This document shows, piece by piece, positions 6,563 to 13,308 of a stretch of DNA of 25,262 bases (position 1 is its first letter; each line of letters opens with the position of its first letter). Made by a program: the position numbers and the translations under genes. The DNA comes from a virus. The notes beneath the pieces were generated by a model that saw nothing but the letters and a program-made list of their open reading frames with translations, had not been told where the DNA came from and searched no databases. The stretch spans positions 1 to 25,262 of the IMG/VR virus record IMGVR_UViG_3300029983_000084. One strand, 5' to 3'.

Positions 6563-6886
6563 GCATACGATCAAGAAAAGTGGCGCGATGCTTATAAAGA
6601 AGGTGATTATATATTATTTAAAAATTCAAGATTAGATATGTATAAATTTAATAATAGATTATACATATTTAAATATGCTAAAATTATTGATATAAATAGT
6701 GAAGATCATATTGGACGTGAATGTACATTTGAAATTATTGTACATAATCCTTTAGAAGATGATAAAGATGCAAAATTTTTTATTTTAGGCACAAGAGACA
6801 AATTTGATTCAATTGAAAGAAAATTAACACCAAAAGAAATTGAAGAATTTGAATTAAAAAAGAATAAAATTAAATATAACTTATGA
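6539..6886 (+). CDS. Leader-bearing small protein with a possible SH3-like barrel
   Basis: 115 residues: leader MKHIKLFEAYDQE, then a beta-rich body with YKEGDYILFKNSR and KYAKIIDINSEDHIG. The spacing (E-G-D-Y-[IV] followed by a strand with I-x-x-I) resembles the small SH3-like proteins at 7351, 7642 and 16849. A charged helix (RKLTPKEIEEFELKKNKI) leads to the K-Y-N-L tail. The stop TGA overlaps a new ATG, which opens only a remnant. The SH3-like call is weak; function unknown. Confidence 0.7.
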   Translation: MKHIKLFEAYDQEKWRDAYKEGDYILFKNSRLDMYKFNNRLYIFKYAKIIDINSEDHIGRECTFEIIVHNPLEDDKDAKFFILGTRDKFDSIERKLTPKEIEEFELKKNKIKYNL

Positions 6887-6932
6887 AACATGAAACTTTA
6901 AAAAAAAATTATCAAAAAAATATAATTTATGA
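6883..6932 (+). pseudogene. Remnant cassette: leader start fused to a KYNL tail
   Basis: ATGAAACATGAAAC opens a new gene (M-K-H-E-T-L-K-K) at the stop of the 6539 gene. Within about 45 bases the sequence becomes AAATATAATTTATGA, the standard K-Y-N-L-stop/next-start joint, in another frame. Only the start and the tail of a cassette remain, as expected after an internal deletion. Confidence 0.55.
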
Positions 6933-7351
6933 AATATTTAAAAAAATTTGAATCAGAAAATATAATGGAAAAAGAACAATGTTTTGTTTTTCTTCAAGGA
7001 AATGATGCTAATATGGAGCATTACTATGATTTAGTTCGTGAAAGTAAAAATGATAATTTAATACTTTATCCTGAAAGAGCAATGACATTTGCTGATACTG
7101 TTGATTATAGACATTATGTTAAATCAGTAGTTACTGAAAATCCGTTTATAATATCTTGCTATCCAAGAGAGAATGTATGGGTATTACAAGATGATGAATG
7201 GGTTAATCCAGAGATACAAACATATGGAGCCAGTGTGAATATAATAACATCGTCAATTTTACAATATCATAATACAATACCAACTTCTGTCTTAGGTGGT
7301 GTCAAATTTAAAGATAGAGTTAAAAAATTAAAAAATTATAATCGGGATTAA
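6929..7351 (+). CDS. Leader-bearing protein of unknown function
   Basis: 140 residues, leader MKYLKKFESENIMEKE. The body has an alternating beta/alpha pattern: CFVFLQGNDANMEHYYDLVRES, NLILYPERAMTFADTVDYRHYVKSV, PFIISCYPRENVWVLQDDEW. This looks like a small Rossmann-like or nucleotide-binding fold, but no diagnostic motif is present and I do not recognise it. The terminal residues (KNYNRD) deviate from the K-Y-N-L tail. The stop overlaps the next start (TAATG). Confidence 0.7.
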   Translation: MKYLKKFESENIMEKEQCFVFLQGNDANMEHYYDLVRESKNDNLILYPERAMTFADTVDYRHYVKSVVTENPFIISCYPRENVWVLQDDEWVNPEIQTYGASVNIITSSILQYHNTIPTSVLGGVKFKDRVKKLKNYNRD

Positions 7352-7617
7352 TGAAATACTTGAAAAAATACGAAAGTTCAGAAAAAGATACACCAAAATT
7401 CAAAGAAGGTGATGATGTTATTTGTATAGATAATGAAGACTCATGCTTAACTAAAGATATGAGATACTTAGTGAAAAAAATATTCAAAAATAAAAATGGT
7501 TATTATGTTTGCAAAGTAAATAGTAAATTAGGAAAAATTGGAGAAACTTTTGGAACATTTTCTTGTGATAGATTTATATCAGAAATTAGAAACAATATTC
7601 AAAAATATAATTTATGA
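7351..7617 (+). CDS. Leader-bearing SH3-like small protein
   Basis: 88 residues: leader MKYLKKYESSEKD, then one small beta-barrel-like domain F-K-E-G-D-D-V-I-C-I-D-N ... M-R-Y-L-V-K-K-I-F ... Y-Y-V-C-K-V ... F-S-C-D-R-F-I-S, ending Q-K-Y-N-L. The product at 7642 has the same layout (FQIGDIVICIDN ... NIYQIENI ... PNRFRLA), so these are probably paralogues. Small SH3-like domains of this size bind proteins or nucleic acid; no catalytic residues are visible. Both ends overlap neighbours by a few bases. Confidence 0.75.
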   Translation: MKYLKKYESSEKDTPKFKEGDDVICIDNEDSCLTKDMRYLVKKIFKNKNGYYVCKVNSKLGKIGETFGTFSCDRFISEIRNNIQKYNL

Positions 7618-7645
7618 AACAGACCTAAATAAATATAATTTATGA
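7614..7645 (+). pseudogene. Minimal remnant cassette between two SH3-like genes
   Basis: Only 28 bases separate two starts: ATGAAACAGACC (M-K-Q-T) followed directly by CTAAATAAATATAATTTATGA, which in another frame reads L-N-K-Y-N-L-stop. This is a start and a tail with nothing between, a more extreme version of the remnant at 6883. Confidence 0.5.
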
Positions 7646-7941
7646 AACATTTAAAACTTTATACACAATACATTAAAGAATCTATCAAATTTGAAAATAC
7701 TAAAAATTTTCAAATTGGAGATATAGTTATATGTATTGATAATTCTTCAACAATATCCGATTATAATTATAGTAAATATTTAAAAATGAATAATATTTAT
7801 CAAATAGAAAATATAAAAAAATTTGATGATTGTGAACCAATTGAGCAATTAAAATTAGTTAATGTTAGACGATATTGGGAACCAAATAGATTTAGATTAG
7901 CAGCACCGGAAGAAATCATAACAAAAAAATACAATTTATGA
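7642..7941 (+). CDS. Leader-bearing SH3-like small protein
   Basis: 99 residues. Leader MKHLKLYTQYIKES contains I-K-E, a good [I/L]-x-E cleavage match. The domain follows: FQIGDIVICIDNSS (paralogous to 7351), YLKMNNIYQIENIKKF, LKLVNVRRYWEPNRFRLAAPEE. It ends K-K-Y-N-L. The W-x-x-x-R-F-x-x-A end is typical of small phage SH3-like proteins as I remember them, but I cannot name the family. Its stop overlaps the next start (TTATGA). Confidence 0.75.
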   Translation: MKHLKLYTQYIKESIKFENTKNFQIGDIVICIDNSSTISDYNYSKYLKMNNIYQIENIKKFDDCEPIEQLKLVNVRRYWEPNRFRLAAPEEIITKKYNL

Positions 7942-8519
7942 TAAAAAAATATTTAGAATATATTAAAGAGTCTATCACAACAGACGTCGATGGACTATTA
8001 GATAGTATCAATGATAAAAAAGGTGACTTTTTTATAATTCATCTATCTAATAGTGATTACTTAAATAAAACTATTGAGTATCTATATGATGATGCTAATT
8101 TTAATAAACAATTATTTAAAGACCATTTAAAAAAAGGCGAAATGGAATCTACAACTGACATTGAAAATTTTTTGAAAAAAGATATAGATATGAAATTTTT
8201 CTTTCTTTATAGTAGGAATGAATCAATATTAGATAATCCTGATTTTTTAATTTTGCAATATTATAAAGATGATAAATGGTCTCCTATTGAAATTTATACA
8301 ATTAAAGGTAAAGTTGAAGATTTTTACAAAAAATTAACCGCAAAAACAATTGAATTAACTGATAATAATATCACTTATGTATATGAAACATCAAATTCTG
8401 GAAATAATTGGTTATTAAAAGATAAAGATAAAAAGACTGATAAATTTAAAGAAAATTTAAATACCGATAGTATCAAAGATATTATACGATCTGGTGCTAA
8501 ATTAAAAATAATTGAATAA
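7938..8519 (+). CDS. Leader-bearing protein of unknown function
   Basis: 193 residues. Leader MIKKYLEYIKESI again carries I-K-E at positions 9-11. The body is alpha/beta (FFIIHLSNSDYLNKTIEYLYDD, FFFLYSRNESILDNPDFLILQYYKDD, SPIEIYTIKGKVEDFYKKL) and ends in IRSGAKLKIIE without the K-Y-N-L tail. There is no membrane segment and no recognised domain. It overlaps the genes on both sides by 1-4 bases. Confidence 0.75.
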   Translation: MIKKYLEYIKESITTDVDGLLDSINDKKGDFFIIHLSNSDYLNKTIEYLYDDANFNKQLFKDHLKKGEMESTTDIENFLKKDIDMKFFFLYSRNESILDNPDFLILQYYKDDKWSPIEIYTIKGKVEDFYKKLTAKTIELTDNNITYVYETSNSGNNWLLKDKDKKTDKFKENLNTDSIKDIIRSGAKLKIIE

Positions 8520-8842
8520 TGAAAACATTTGAAAAATTTATTGAAAAAGAAAAAATATTAATTAATAAAAGATATATTTTATGGTTTGATAATTCCGATG
8601 AATACAAAGATTTTAACACATATGAAATATTAGAAATGACAGAAATAACATATGAACCAGATATAAGATATTGGTCTGAAACAATTTATAAATATAATTC
8701 TGAAACAAATACACTCGAAGATTATTATGCAAATGGTGAAAATTTTTTTACAAATATGAACATGAATTCGGTTTTATATCAATCAAATAATCTTGAAGAA
8801 TTAAAAAACGAATTAATATCATCAAATAAATATAATTTATGA
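8519..8842 (+). CDS. Leader-bearing small protein of unknown function
   Basis: 107 residues. The leader MKTFEKFIEKE closely follows T4's MKTYQEFIxE. The body is Tyr/Asn-rich, with YILWFDNSDEYKDF and strands around YEILEMTEITYEPDIRYW. The end (SNNLEELKNELISSNKYNL) resembles the end of the 17187 product (SNRLEEVLDELEMI...KYNI), so the two may be distant paralogues. It overlaps both neighbours. Confidence 0.75.
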   Translation: MKTFEKFIEKEKILINKRYILWFDNSDEYKDFNTYEILEMTEITYEPDIRYWSETIYKYNSETNTLEDYYANGENFFTNMNMNSVLYQSNNLEELKNELISSNKYNL

Positions 8843-9288
8843 TTAAAACATTTGAAAAATTTAATAAAACATCACATGAGTATTCACGCTATAATATTAA
8901 ACATGCTGAATCACATTATGATGGCACACCAATAAAACATGATAATTCAAAATATGAAGATAATTTTTATTATATTATAGAGGAATACAAATTTACAATA
9001 TGTGATTTAAAATATTGTGCAAAAAGTGAAAGAACATTTGATATTAAATTTTTTGATTTTGCTAAAAATAAAGAATTGTTAAATATACTTAATATTGATC
9101 ATTACTATAATATTGAACAATTTATTAGTCATTTTTTAAGAGTTTTGGATAAGGATAAACAAACAGAAAAACTTTTAAAAAATCCAACACTTAGGATATT
9201 AGTTCAAGATGGCAATCTATTTCTTGATGTTTTAGAAATATTTAATCCAGATGATATAAGAGTTGTAGCAAGAAAATATAATTTATAA
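8839..9288 (+). CDS. Leader-bearing protein of unknown function
   Basis: 149 residues. Leader MIKTFEKFNKTSHE, then a His/Tyr-rich segment (YNIKHAESHYDGTPIKHD), helices around DIKFFDFAKNKELLNIL and IEQFISHFLRVLDKDKQ, and an end VVARKYNL. I recognise no domain. It is the last gene of the overlapping run that starts at 6929; the stop is TAA and is followed by about 50 non-coding bases carrying a TATATATA box. Confidence 0.75.
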   Translation: MIKTFEKFNKTSHEYSRYNIKHAESHYDGTPIKHDNSKYEDNFYYIIEEYKFTICDLKYCAKSERTFDIKFFDFAKNKELLNILNIDHYYNIEQFISHFLRVLDKDKQTEKLLKNPTLRILVQDGNLFLDVLEIFNPDDIRVVARKYNL

Positions 9289-9303
9289 AAATTGAATAAA
9301 AAT

Positions 9304-9319
9304 ATTAATATATATAATA
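9304..9319 (+). promoter_or_regulatory. Putative TTAATATATATAATAA promoter-like box
   Basis: Located 24-39 bases before the 9343 start, in the only non-coding gap of this run. It has the same TTAATATATA core as at 5858, 6525 and 16835. Confidence 0.35.
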
Positions 9320-9342
9320 ATAAAAAATAATTTTAAAACAAT

Positions 9343-9651
9343 ATGAAACACTTAAAAAAGTTTGAACAGCATAATAATGACACAGTTAATGAGTGGTTTG
9401 GTCAAGAAGATAATTCAAAAGCAAAAGAAGAAATTTTGATACAAATTAATCAAAAACTTGAAAAAGCTAAACAAAATATAGACGCATTTGTAAAATTTGA
9501 TGAAGATACATTACGTCAACAACTTCTAGATCAAGCAAAAAATGATAATTTTAAAGGTAAAGTTGTAATCAAACGTGAGCCTACAGGAAATCAAAAATAT
9601 CATATTGTATATTGGAATTATAACAAACAATACAACTATCGCACCTTATAA
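9343..9651 (+). CDS. Leader-bearing small protein of unknown function
   Basis: 102 residues. Leader MKHLKKFEQHNND, an acidic linker (VNEWFGQEDNSK), a long charged amphipathic helix (KEEILIQINQKLEKAKQNIDAFVKF) that could be a coiled coil, and a beta hairpin end (KGKVVIKREPTGNQKYHIVYWNYN). It has no K-Y-N-L tail. Followed directly by a bidirectional terminator shared with the Dam gene. Confidence 0.75.
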   Translation: MKHLKKFEQHNNDTVNEWFGQEDNSKAKEEILIQINQKLEKAKQNIDAFVKFDEDTLRQQLLDQAKNDNFKGKVVIKREPTGNQKYHIVYWNYNKQYNYRTL

Positions 9652-9670
9652 AAAAATATTTAAAGTTTAA

Positions 9671-9698
9671 TAAAAATCACAGGGTTCTGTGATTTTTA
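9671..9698. terminator. Bidirectional intrinsic terminator
   Basis: TAAAAATCACAG (9671-9682) and CTGTGATTTTTA (9687-9698) pair perfectly around GGTT. A T-run follows on the plus strand (ATTTTTTAAATTTTTT) and A/T on the other. It lies between convergent genes and encodes the last residues (NHRTL) of the Dam protein on the minus strand. Confidence 0.85.
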
Positions 9699-10237
9699 TT
9701 TTTTAAATTTTTTATATTTACAACTGCGCCATATTCAATAAACAAATCAAAAAATTTTTCATAATCTTCGCCCCAATATATCATACTACATGACATTGGT
9801 GCGCCTTTACTTGAATCTAAGCCATTTTCAAGAAATTTCAATCTAGTATCATATAAAAAACAAATAGCAGTCGCTTTACCAAAAACATAATTTTTCCAAT
9901 GACTAGTGTTTGTTGCAACAGGAACAAGTGCTAATATTTCTGAATTATATTTTTCATTTACAATAGAACATTTAGCAAGCCAATTTTTTATTGTTGTTTT
10001 CCTTTCTTTATCAGAGCCATAAGGTGGATTAACATAAATAGTTGGATAATTCCAATTTTCTTCTAATCCATCATTTTCAGGTAATCTAAACTCTTTTTCA
10101 GCATTCACAATTGAGTATTCATTTGAACAAGGATCTAATGTAATAGAACCGTTAAAAAATATTTTTACAACATTCACATATTTTTGTGGTGTACACCAAC
10201 TTTGACTTTTAGAATTTACCATTCTTCCTGCACTCAT
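9677..10237 (-). CDS. dam: DNA N-6-adenine methyltransferase (phage Dam type)
   Basis: 186 residues, the usual size for phage Dam_2-type adenine methylases. W-C-T-P at 14-17 opens the domain, D-P-C-S at 35-38 is the AdoMet-side motif, the catalytic N-P-P-Y is at 70-73, and the conserved stretches LALVPVATNTSHW, CFLYDTRLKFL and GAPMSCSMIYWG follow in order. It would methylate N6 of adenine, in the genome or to evade host restriction; the site cannot be read from sequence. It starts in a divergent region shared with deoC, and its 3' end forms a terminator. No leader motif (MSAGRMVNSKSQSW), consistent with a cytoplasmic enzyme. Confidence 0.9.
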   Translation of the reverse strand: MSAGRMVNSKSQSWCTPQKYVNVVKIFFNGSITLDPCSNEYSIVNAEKEFRLPENDGLEENWNYPTIYVNPPYGSDKERKTTIKNWLAKCSIVNEKYNSEILALVPVATNTSHWKNYVFGKATAICFLYDTRLKFLENGLDSSKGAPMSCSMIYWGEDYEKFFDLFIEYGAVVNIKNLKNKNHRTL

Positions 10238-10260
10238 AATAAATTATCTATTTTAATTTT

Positions 10261-10275
10261 TTTATATATAGAAAA
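10261..10275 (+). promoter_or_regulatory. Putative promoter TTTATATATAGAAAA before deoC
   Basis: TTTATATATAGAAAAAAATA lies 22 bases before the deoC ATG and is nearly identical to the boxes at 881 and 23960. The palindromic core could also serve the divergent Dam gene. Confidence 0.45.
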
Positions 10276-10292
10276 AAATAAAGATCCTTAAA

Positions 10293-10982
10293 ATGATTAT
10301 CTATAAAAAAATATATGAGTATTTAGAAAATAAGGAAAAAGCACAATATCATAAATTGATTGATTATACAAAAATATCAGACAATTTAAGTAATGATAAA
10401 ATTAAAGAATTGTGTAAAGAAGCAGAAGAAAATGGATTTTATTCTATTTGTATTCTACCAGAATTTGTTGCAACAGCCAACTCTTTTCTAAAAAATGAAA
10501 TTAAAATATCAGCATTAATTGGATTTCCAAAAGGAGATAGTAGTATAAAAGAAAAAATTGATGATATTGATAATGCAATTGTTAATGGTGCATCTGAAAT
10601 TGATGTGGTTATTAATTATAAGCTAATTAAACATGAAGAAGAACATGAAAAACTATCAGAAGAAATAGCAAAATTATCAGAATATTGTCATAGAGAAGGT
10701 GTTACAATTAAAGTAATTATTGAAATTGGCGCATTAAATTATCAAGAAATTGAATCTATTTGTAATATGTGTATTGATACTAGTGTAGATTATATTATGA
10801 CATCTACCGGAAAATTACCAAAAGATGATTCATTTCAGACCAAATTAGATAAAGTTAAATTTATGAGAAAAATATTACCAGATGAAATGAAAATAAAATT
10901 TTCTGGCGGTGTTCGAGATCCAAATCAAATAAAAGAATTATTACCATTTGTTGATCGTGTGGGTACTTCAGTTATAATTTAA
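10293..10982 (+). CDS. deoC: Deoxyribose-phosphate aldolase homologue lacking the Schiff-base lysine
   Basis: 229 residues with the complete DERA layout: HKLIDYTKIS (20-29), ALIGFPKGDSS (74-84), GASEIDVVINYKL with the conserved Asp D104, IKVIIEIGAL (139-148), YIMTSTGK (167-174), IKFSGGVRDP (201-210), VGTSVII at the end. DERA cleaves deoxyribose-5-phosphate to glyceraldehyde-3-phosphate and acetaldehyde through a Schiff base on the Lys of I-K-T-S-T-G-K. Here that residue is Met (M169, codon ATG at 10797-10799). The second active-site Lys appears kept (K202). I-E-I-G replaces the usual I-E-T. The product is therefore probably not a normal aldolase. The 3' end overlaps the convergent homing-endonuclease relic by 11 bases. 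The N-terminus MIIYKKIYEYLENKE is a poor leader match. Confidence 0.85.
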   Translation: MIIYKKIYEYLENKEKAQYHKLIDYTKISDNLSNDKIKELCKEAEENGFYSICILPEFVATANSFLKNEIKISALIGFPKGDSSIKEKIDDIDNAIVNGASEIDVVINYKLIKHEEEHEKLSEEIAKLSEYCHREGVTIKVIIEIGALNYQEIESICNMCIDTSVDYIMTSTGKLPKDDSFQTKLDKVKFMRKILPDEMKIKFSGGVRDPNQIKELLPFVDRVGTSVII

Positions 10983-11962
10983 TGATTTCAAACTCATCAT
11001 AATTTTTTTCAATTATAAATATAAAATTATAACCTTGTTCAATACAAGATTTTCGTTTTGCTAAATTTTTTTCTAAAAATATGTTATATGTATAATCAGA
11101 CTTTATTTCAATTATTAAATTTTTTTCTTTATAATAAAAATCTGGAAAATATTTTCTATTTTTACCATCATAAAAATATTCAATAGATTTATAATTTGTT
11201 ATATCTAAATTTTCATATTTTATTAAAAAATCCAATTCATATGTTCCTTGATATTTTAATTTATTAAAATTTTTCTTATGATAAGAATTTTTTAATGTTT
11301 TTTCAAAAATTTTATCATTTTGCATAGGATTTTTAAATCCATATCTTTCCAAATTTGTTTTTTGTTTTTATCCTTATTTCTTTATTTTGTTGAGTATATT
11401 CAACACCATATCTTTCTAAATTTGTTTGTTTAACTTTATCTTTAATTTTTTCTAATTCTTGAGGATGTTCAACACCATATCTATTTAAATTTGTTTCTTT
11501 AATTTTTTCTTTAACTTCATCAGATTGAAATGTATATACTGCTCTATATTTTTTCAAATTTGTCTCCTCTGTTCTATGCCTTATTTCCTTGTTTTGTTGA
11601 GGACTTTCAAATCCATACTTTTTCAAATTAGTTTTTTTAATTTTATCTTTTATTTTTTCATTTTGAAAAACATTATCAACACCATATTTTTCTAAAAATG
11701 TTTTTTTAACTTTATAAGATGCACATTTTTGACAGCAATAATAATTATGACTTTTCAAAGATTTAGTATAATTTGTCTTCTTTAATTCTATTTCTTCACC
11801 ACAAACATCACATTTGGCGTGTATGATAGTATTACTAGTTTTAGTTAAATGTGTAGATAATACAGAAATATTTACTCCAAATACAGCATCATAACCTAAT
11901 TCTTTAAAATAATTTATATTTCTATATCCAATTTCAATTACAATATATTCTTCAATTATCAT
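10972..11962 (-). pseudogene. Frameshifted homing endonuclease (zinc finger, YG-repeats, PD-(D/E)XK nuclease)
   Basis: Two frames together make one protein. The first frame (11962-11333) has a Cys4 zinc finger (CDVCGEE...CCQKC, about residues 52-81). It then has six roughly 25-residue repeats of the form K-x-K-x-T-N-L-x-[KR]-Y-G-V-x-x-x-x-Q, each a likely DNA-contact unit. The second frame (from about 11352) begins with the next copy (ERYGFKNPMQN). It ends in a nuclease domain with Y-E-L-D-F-L, K-Y-F-P-D-F-Y and L-I-I-E-I-K-S (P-D...E-x-K), as in phage homing endonucleases. The frames break at a run of six A on the coding strand (T6 at 11358-11363). Two more A would restore the repeat spacing, one less would restore the frame. 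It sits against the 3' end of deoC and is coupled at its start to a tiny RHH gene. Confidence 0.8.
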
Positions 11963-12108
11963 AATATTATATCATCTGTATTTTTTCCGATACTTTTAAA
12001 ATAATTTAAAAGTATCCATTCTATCAATTTTGATTTGTTTTTAGCATCTCCGTTTAGTAATTCCAATATTTTTGGATTTATTGTAAATGTTGTTCCAATT
12101 TTTTTCAT
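11959..12108 (-). CDS. Tiny ribbon-helix-helix (CopG/Arc-like) DNA-binding protein
   Basis: 49 residues, with the RHH pattern: strand KKIGTTFTINPKI, helix LELLNGDA, turn KNKS, helix KLIEWILLNYFKS. The N-K-S-K-L-[IV]-E turn is shared with the divergent RHH protein at 12253. The start ATG at 12108 follows a TTTATATATACAATAA box. The stop overlaps the start of the downstream endonuclease gene (ATGATAA), so the pair is probably one transcript and the RHH protein may regulate the endonuclease. No leader motif. Confidence 0.75.
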   Translation of the reverse strand: MKKIGTTFTINPKILELLNGDAKNKSKLIEWILLNYFKSIGKNTDDIIL

Positions 12109-12120
12109 AATCTCTTTTTA

Positions 12121-12138
12121 TTGTATATATAAATATTT
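12121..12138 (-). promoter_or_regulatory. Putative promoter TTTATATATACAATAA before the small RHH gene
   Basis: On the minus strand TTTATATATACAATAAAAAG ends 9 bases before the RHH ATG. It faces the box at 12225 across an about 90-base A/T spacer between two RHH genes, a natural place for an operator. Confidence 0.4.
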
Positions 12139-12224
12139 TAAAGTCAAAAACACTATTTTTACAATTATTTTACATTATTTTTCAATTATTTTTCAATAAA
12201 TATCAAATAAACAAAAAAATAAAA

Positions 12225-12236
12225 TTTATATATAAC
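12225..12236 (+). promoter_or_regulatory. Putative promoter TTTATATATAAC before the second RHH gene
   Basis: TTTATATATAACTTAAT lies 17-28 bases before the ATG at 12253 and matches the window-wide box. Nearby upstream, ATTATTTT(A/T)CA elements repeat (12161-12195) and could be RHH-binding half sites; this is only a guess. Confidence 0.4.
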
Positions 12237-12252
12237 TTAATAAAAAACAATC

Positions 12253-12438
12253 ATGGTACAAAGATTAAATAATGAGGACAAAAGAAAAAATTTACCAGTG
12301 TCTTTAAACAAAAAAATATATGATTTATTAGAAGAAGTGACAATAGAAAAAGATATTAATAAATCTAAACTTGTGGAAAAATTAATAAGGGATTACCTAA
12401 AAGAAGAAAAAGGCATAGACACTAGTAAAATCATATAA
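12253..12438 (+). CDS. Ribbon-helix-helix DNA-binding protein
   Basis: 61 residues: RKNLPVSLNKKIYDLLEEVTIEKDINKSKLVEKLIRDYLKEE is a textbook RHH. It has a basic strand with alternating residues (L-P-V-S-L), helix A, a turn with N-K-S, and helix B. It would bind DNA as a dimer, probably as a repressor. It is divergent from a second, smaller RHH gene, and leads into three small leader-type genes. There is no toxin gene beside it, so it is not obviously an antitoxin. Confidence 0.85.
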   Translation: MVQRLNNEDKRKNLPVSLNKKIYDLLEEVTIEKDINKSKLVEKLIRDYLKEEKGIDTSKII

Positions 12439-12463
12439 TTTTTTTATTAAAAAAACAATAAAT

Positions 12464-12805
12464 ATGAAAATTAAAAAATTTAACGAAAAGGAAGATAATG
12501 AGCATATAAAAAATCTTATAAAAGGACTTAAAAAAGATGAAGATAAAACTAATTCAGATAATAAAATAATAAGTAATTTTGATAAATTTGAAGAAGTAAA
12601 AGAAAAACTCATTTCAAAAATAAACTCAGAAAGAATAATTGGAAATACACTTTCAGATTTAGGTAATTTTATAGGTCAAACTATATACGAATTTATAGAT
12701 GAAGATAATACATCATTCTCTAGTGATGATTTTATAGGCGGGTTTGAGCATGGTATAGATTCTATGAAAGAACCATCAAAATCAAAATGGCATAATTTTG
12801 AATAA
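12464..12805 (+). CDS. Leader-like small acidic protein of unknown function
   Basis: 113 residues. N-terminus MKIKKFNEKEDNE is a short version of the leader. The middle is charged (KGLKKDEDKTNSDNK), followed by helices (KFEEVKEKLISKI; GNTLSDLGNFIGQTIYEFI). The end SSDDFIGGFEHGIDSMKE resembles the end of the next product (YNDGYSAGIES), so both may share a C-terminal module D-x-x-x-G-[FY]-x-x-G-I-[DE]-S. Not recognised. Confidence 0.7.
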   Translation: MKIKKFNEKEDNEHIKNLIKGLKKDEDKTNSDNKIISNFDKFEEVKEKLISKINSERIIGNTLSDLGNFIGQTIYEFIDEDNTSFSSDDFIGGFEHGIDSMKEPSKSKWHNFE

Positions 12806-12852
12806 TTTTTTTATTTAAAAACATATTATTAACTTTAAAAAAAATACAGCAA

Positions 12853-13104
12853 ATGAAAATTAAAAAAATAAGCGAGAACTTTGAAATTTCTATAGAAGAT
12901 GGATTTTCATTTTTATACACCGGAGAATATGGTAAATTGAACGTAAGTATAAAAGAAAAAGAAAGAATCATTAAATTTCTTGAATCATTAAATTTAACAG
13001 AGTATCAGAAATCAACTTTAAGTGATATTATACAAAGTTATGGCTATGAAAGATATAATGATGGATACTCTGCCGGAATTGAATCGACTCAAGCACCTTA
13101 TTAA
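12853..13104 (+). CDS. Small protein sharing a C-terminal module with its neighbour
   Basis: 83 residues, start MKIKKISENFEIS (weak leader). The body has a beta strand pair (GFSFLYTGEYGKLNVSI) and a helix (KERIIKFLESLNLTEYQKSTLSDIIQSYG). It ends R-Y-N-D-G-Y-S-A-G-I-E-S-T, comparable with G-G-F-E-H-G-I-D-S in the preceding gene. The LTEYQKSTLSDII helix pair looks like a small protein-binding fold. Function unknown. Confidence 0.7.
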   Translation: MKIKKISENFEISIEDGFSFLYTGEYGKLNVSIKEKERIIKFLESLNLTEYQKSTLSDIIQSYGYERYNDGYSAGIESTQAPY

Positions 13105-13107
13105 TTT

Positions 13108-13308
13108 ATGAAAACAAACTTTGAATCATATATATCAAATGATAATCTAGCACCAGATTATATCATAGATTCTTTTTTTAATAGAATTAAAAAATTATTA
13201 ATAACTTATAAAAAAGATGAAAATATCATAAAGAAAGAATTAAAAAGATTAGAAATAGTAAATGGTAAAATACCGACTAAAATTAAAAATTTATTAAATG
13301 ATAACTAA
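13108..13308 (+). CDS. Leader-bearing very small protein of unknown function
   Basis: 66 residues. Leader MKTNFESYISNDN, then two basic helices (IIDSFFNRIKKLLITYKKDEN; IIKKELKRLEIV). Starts three bases after the preceding stop and overlaps the Nudix start by 11 bases, so it belongs to the same short operon. No recognised domain. Confidence 0.6.
   Translation: MKTNFESYISNDNLAPDYIIDSFFNRIKKLLITYKKDENIIKKELKRLEIVNGKIPTKIKNLLNDN

Noticed and set aside
7600-8845. TATAAT inside the AAATATAATTTATG joint as a -10 promoter for each gene
   Set aside because: It recurs at nearly every gene of tightly overlapping runs, has no consistent upstream element, and such genes are more simply co-transcribed; kept only as part of the joint finding.
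11350-11370. Programmed -1 frameshift at A-AAA-AAC in the endonuclease gene
   Set aside because: The heptamer is in the right phase for -1 slippage, but the nuclease frame is +1 relative to the first frame, so a -1 shift would not reach it.
12253-12438. RHH protein as an antitoxin
   Set aside because: No toxin-like gene (RelE/ParE, MazF, HicA type) follows or precedes it; the neighbours are leader-type small proteins.
12397-12612. Minus-strand frame of 71 codons
   Set aside because: Antisense to the RHH and 12464 genes, with a low-complexity Ser/Phe/Leu composition and no recognisable domain.
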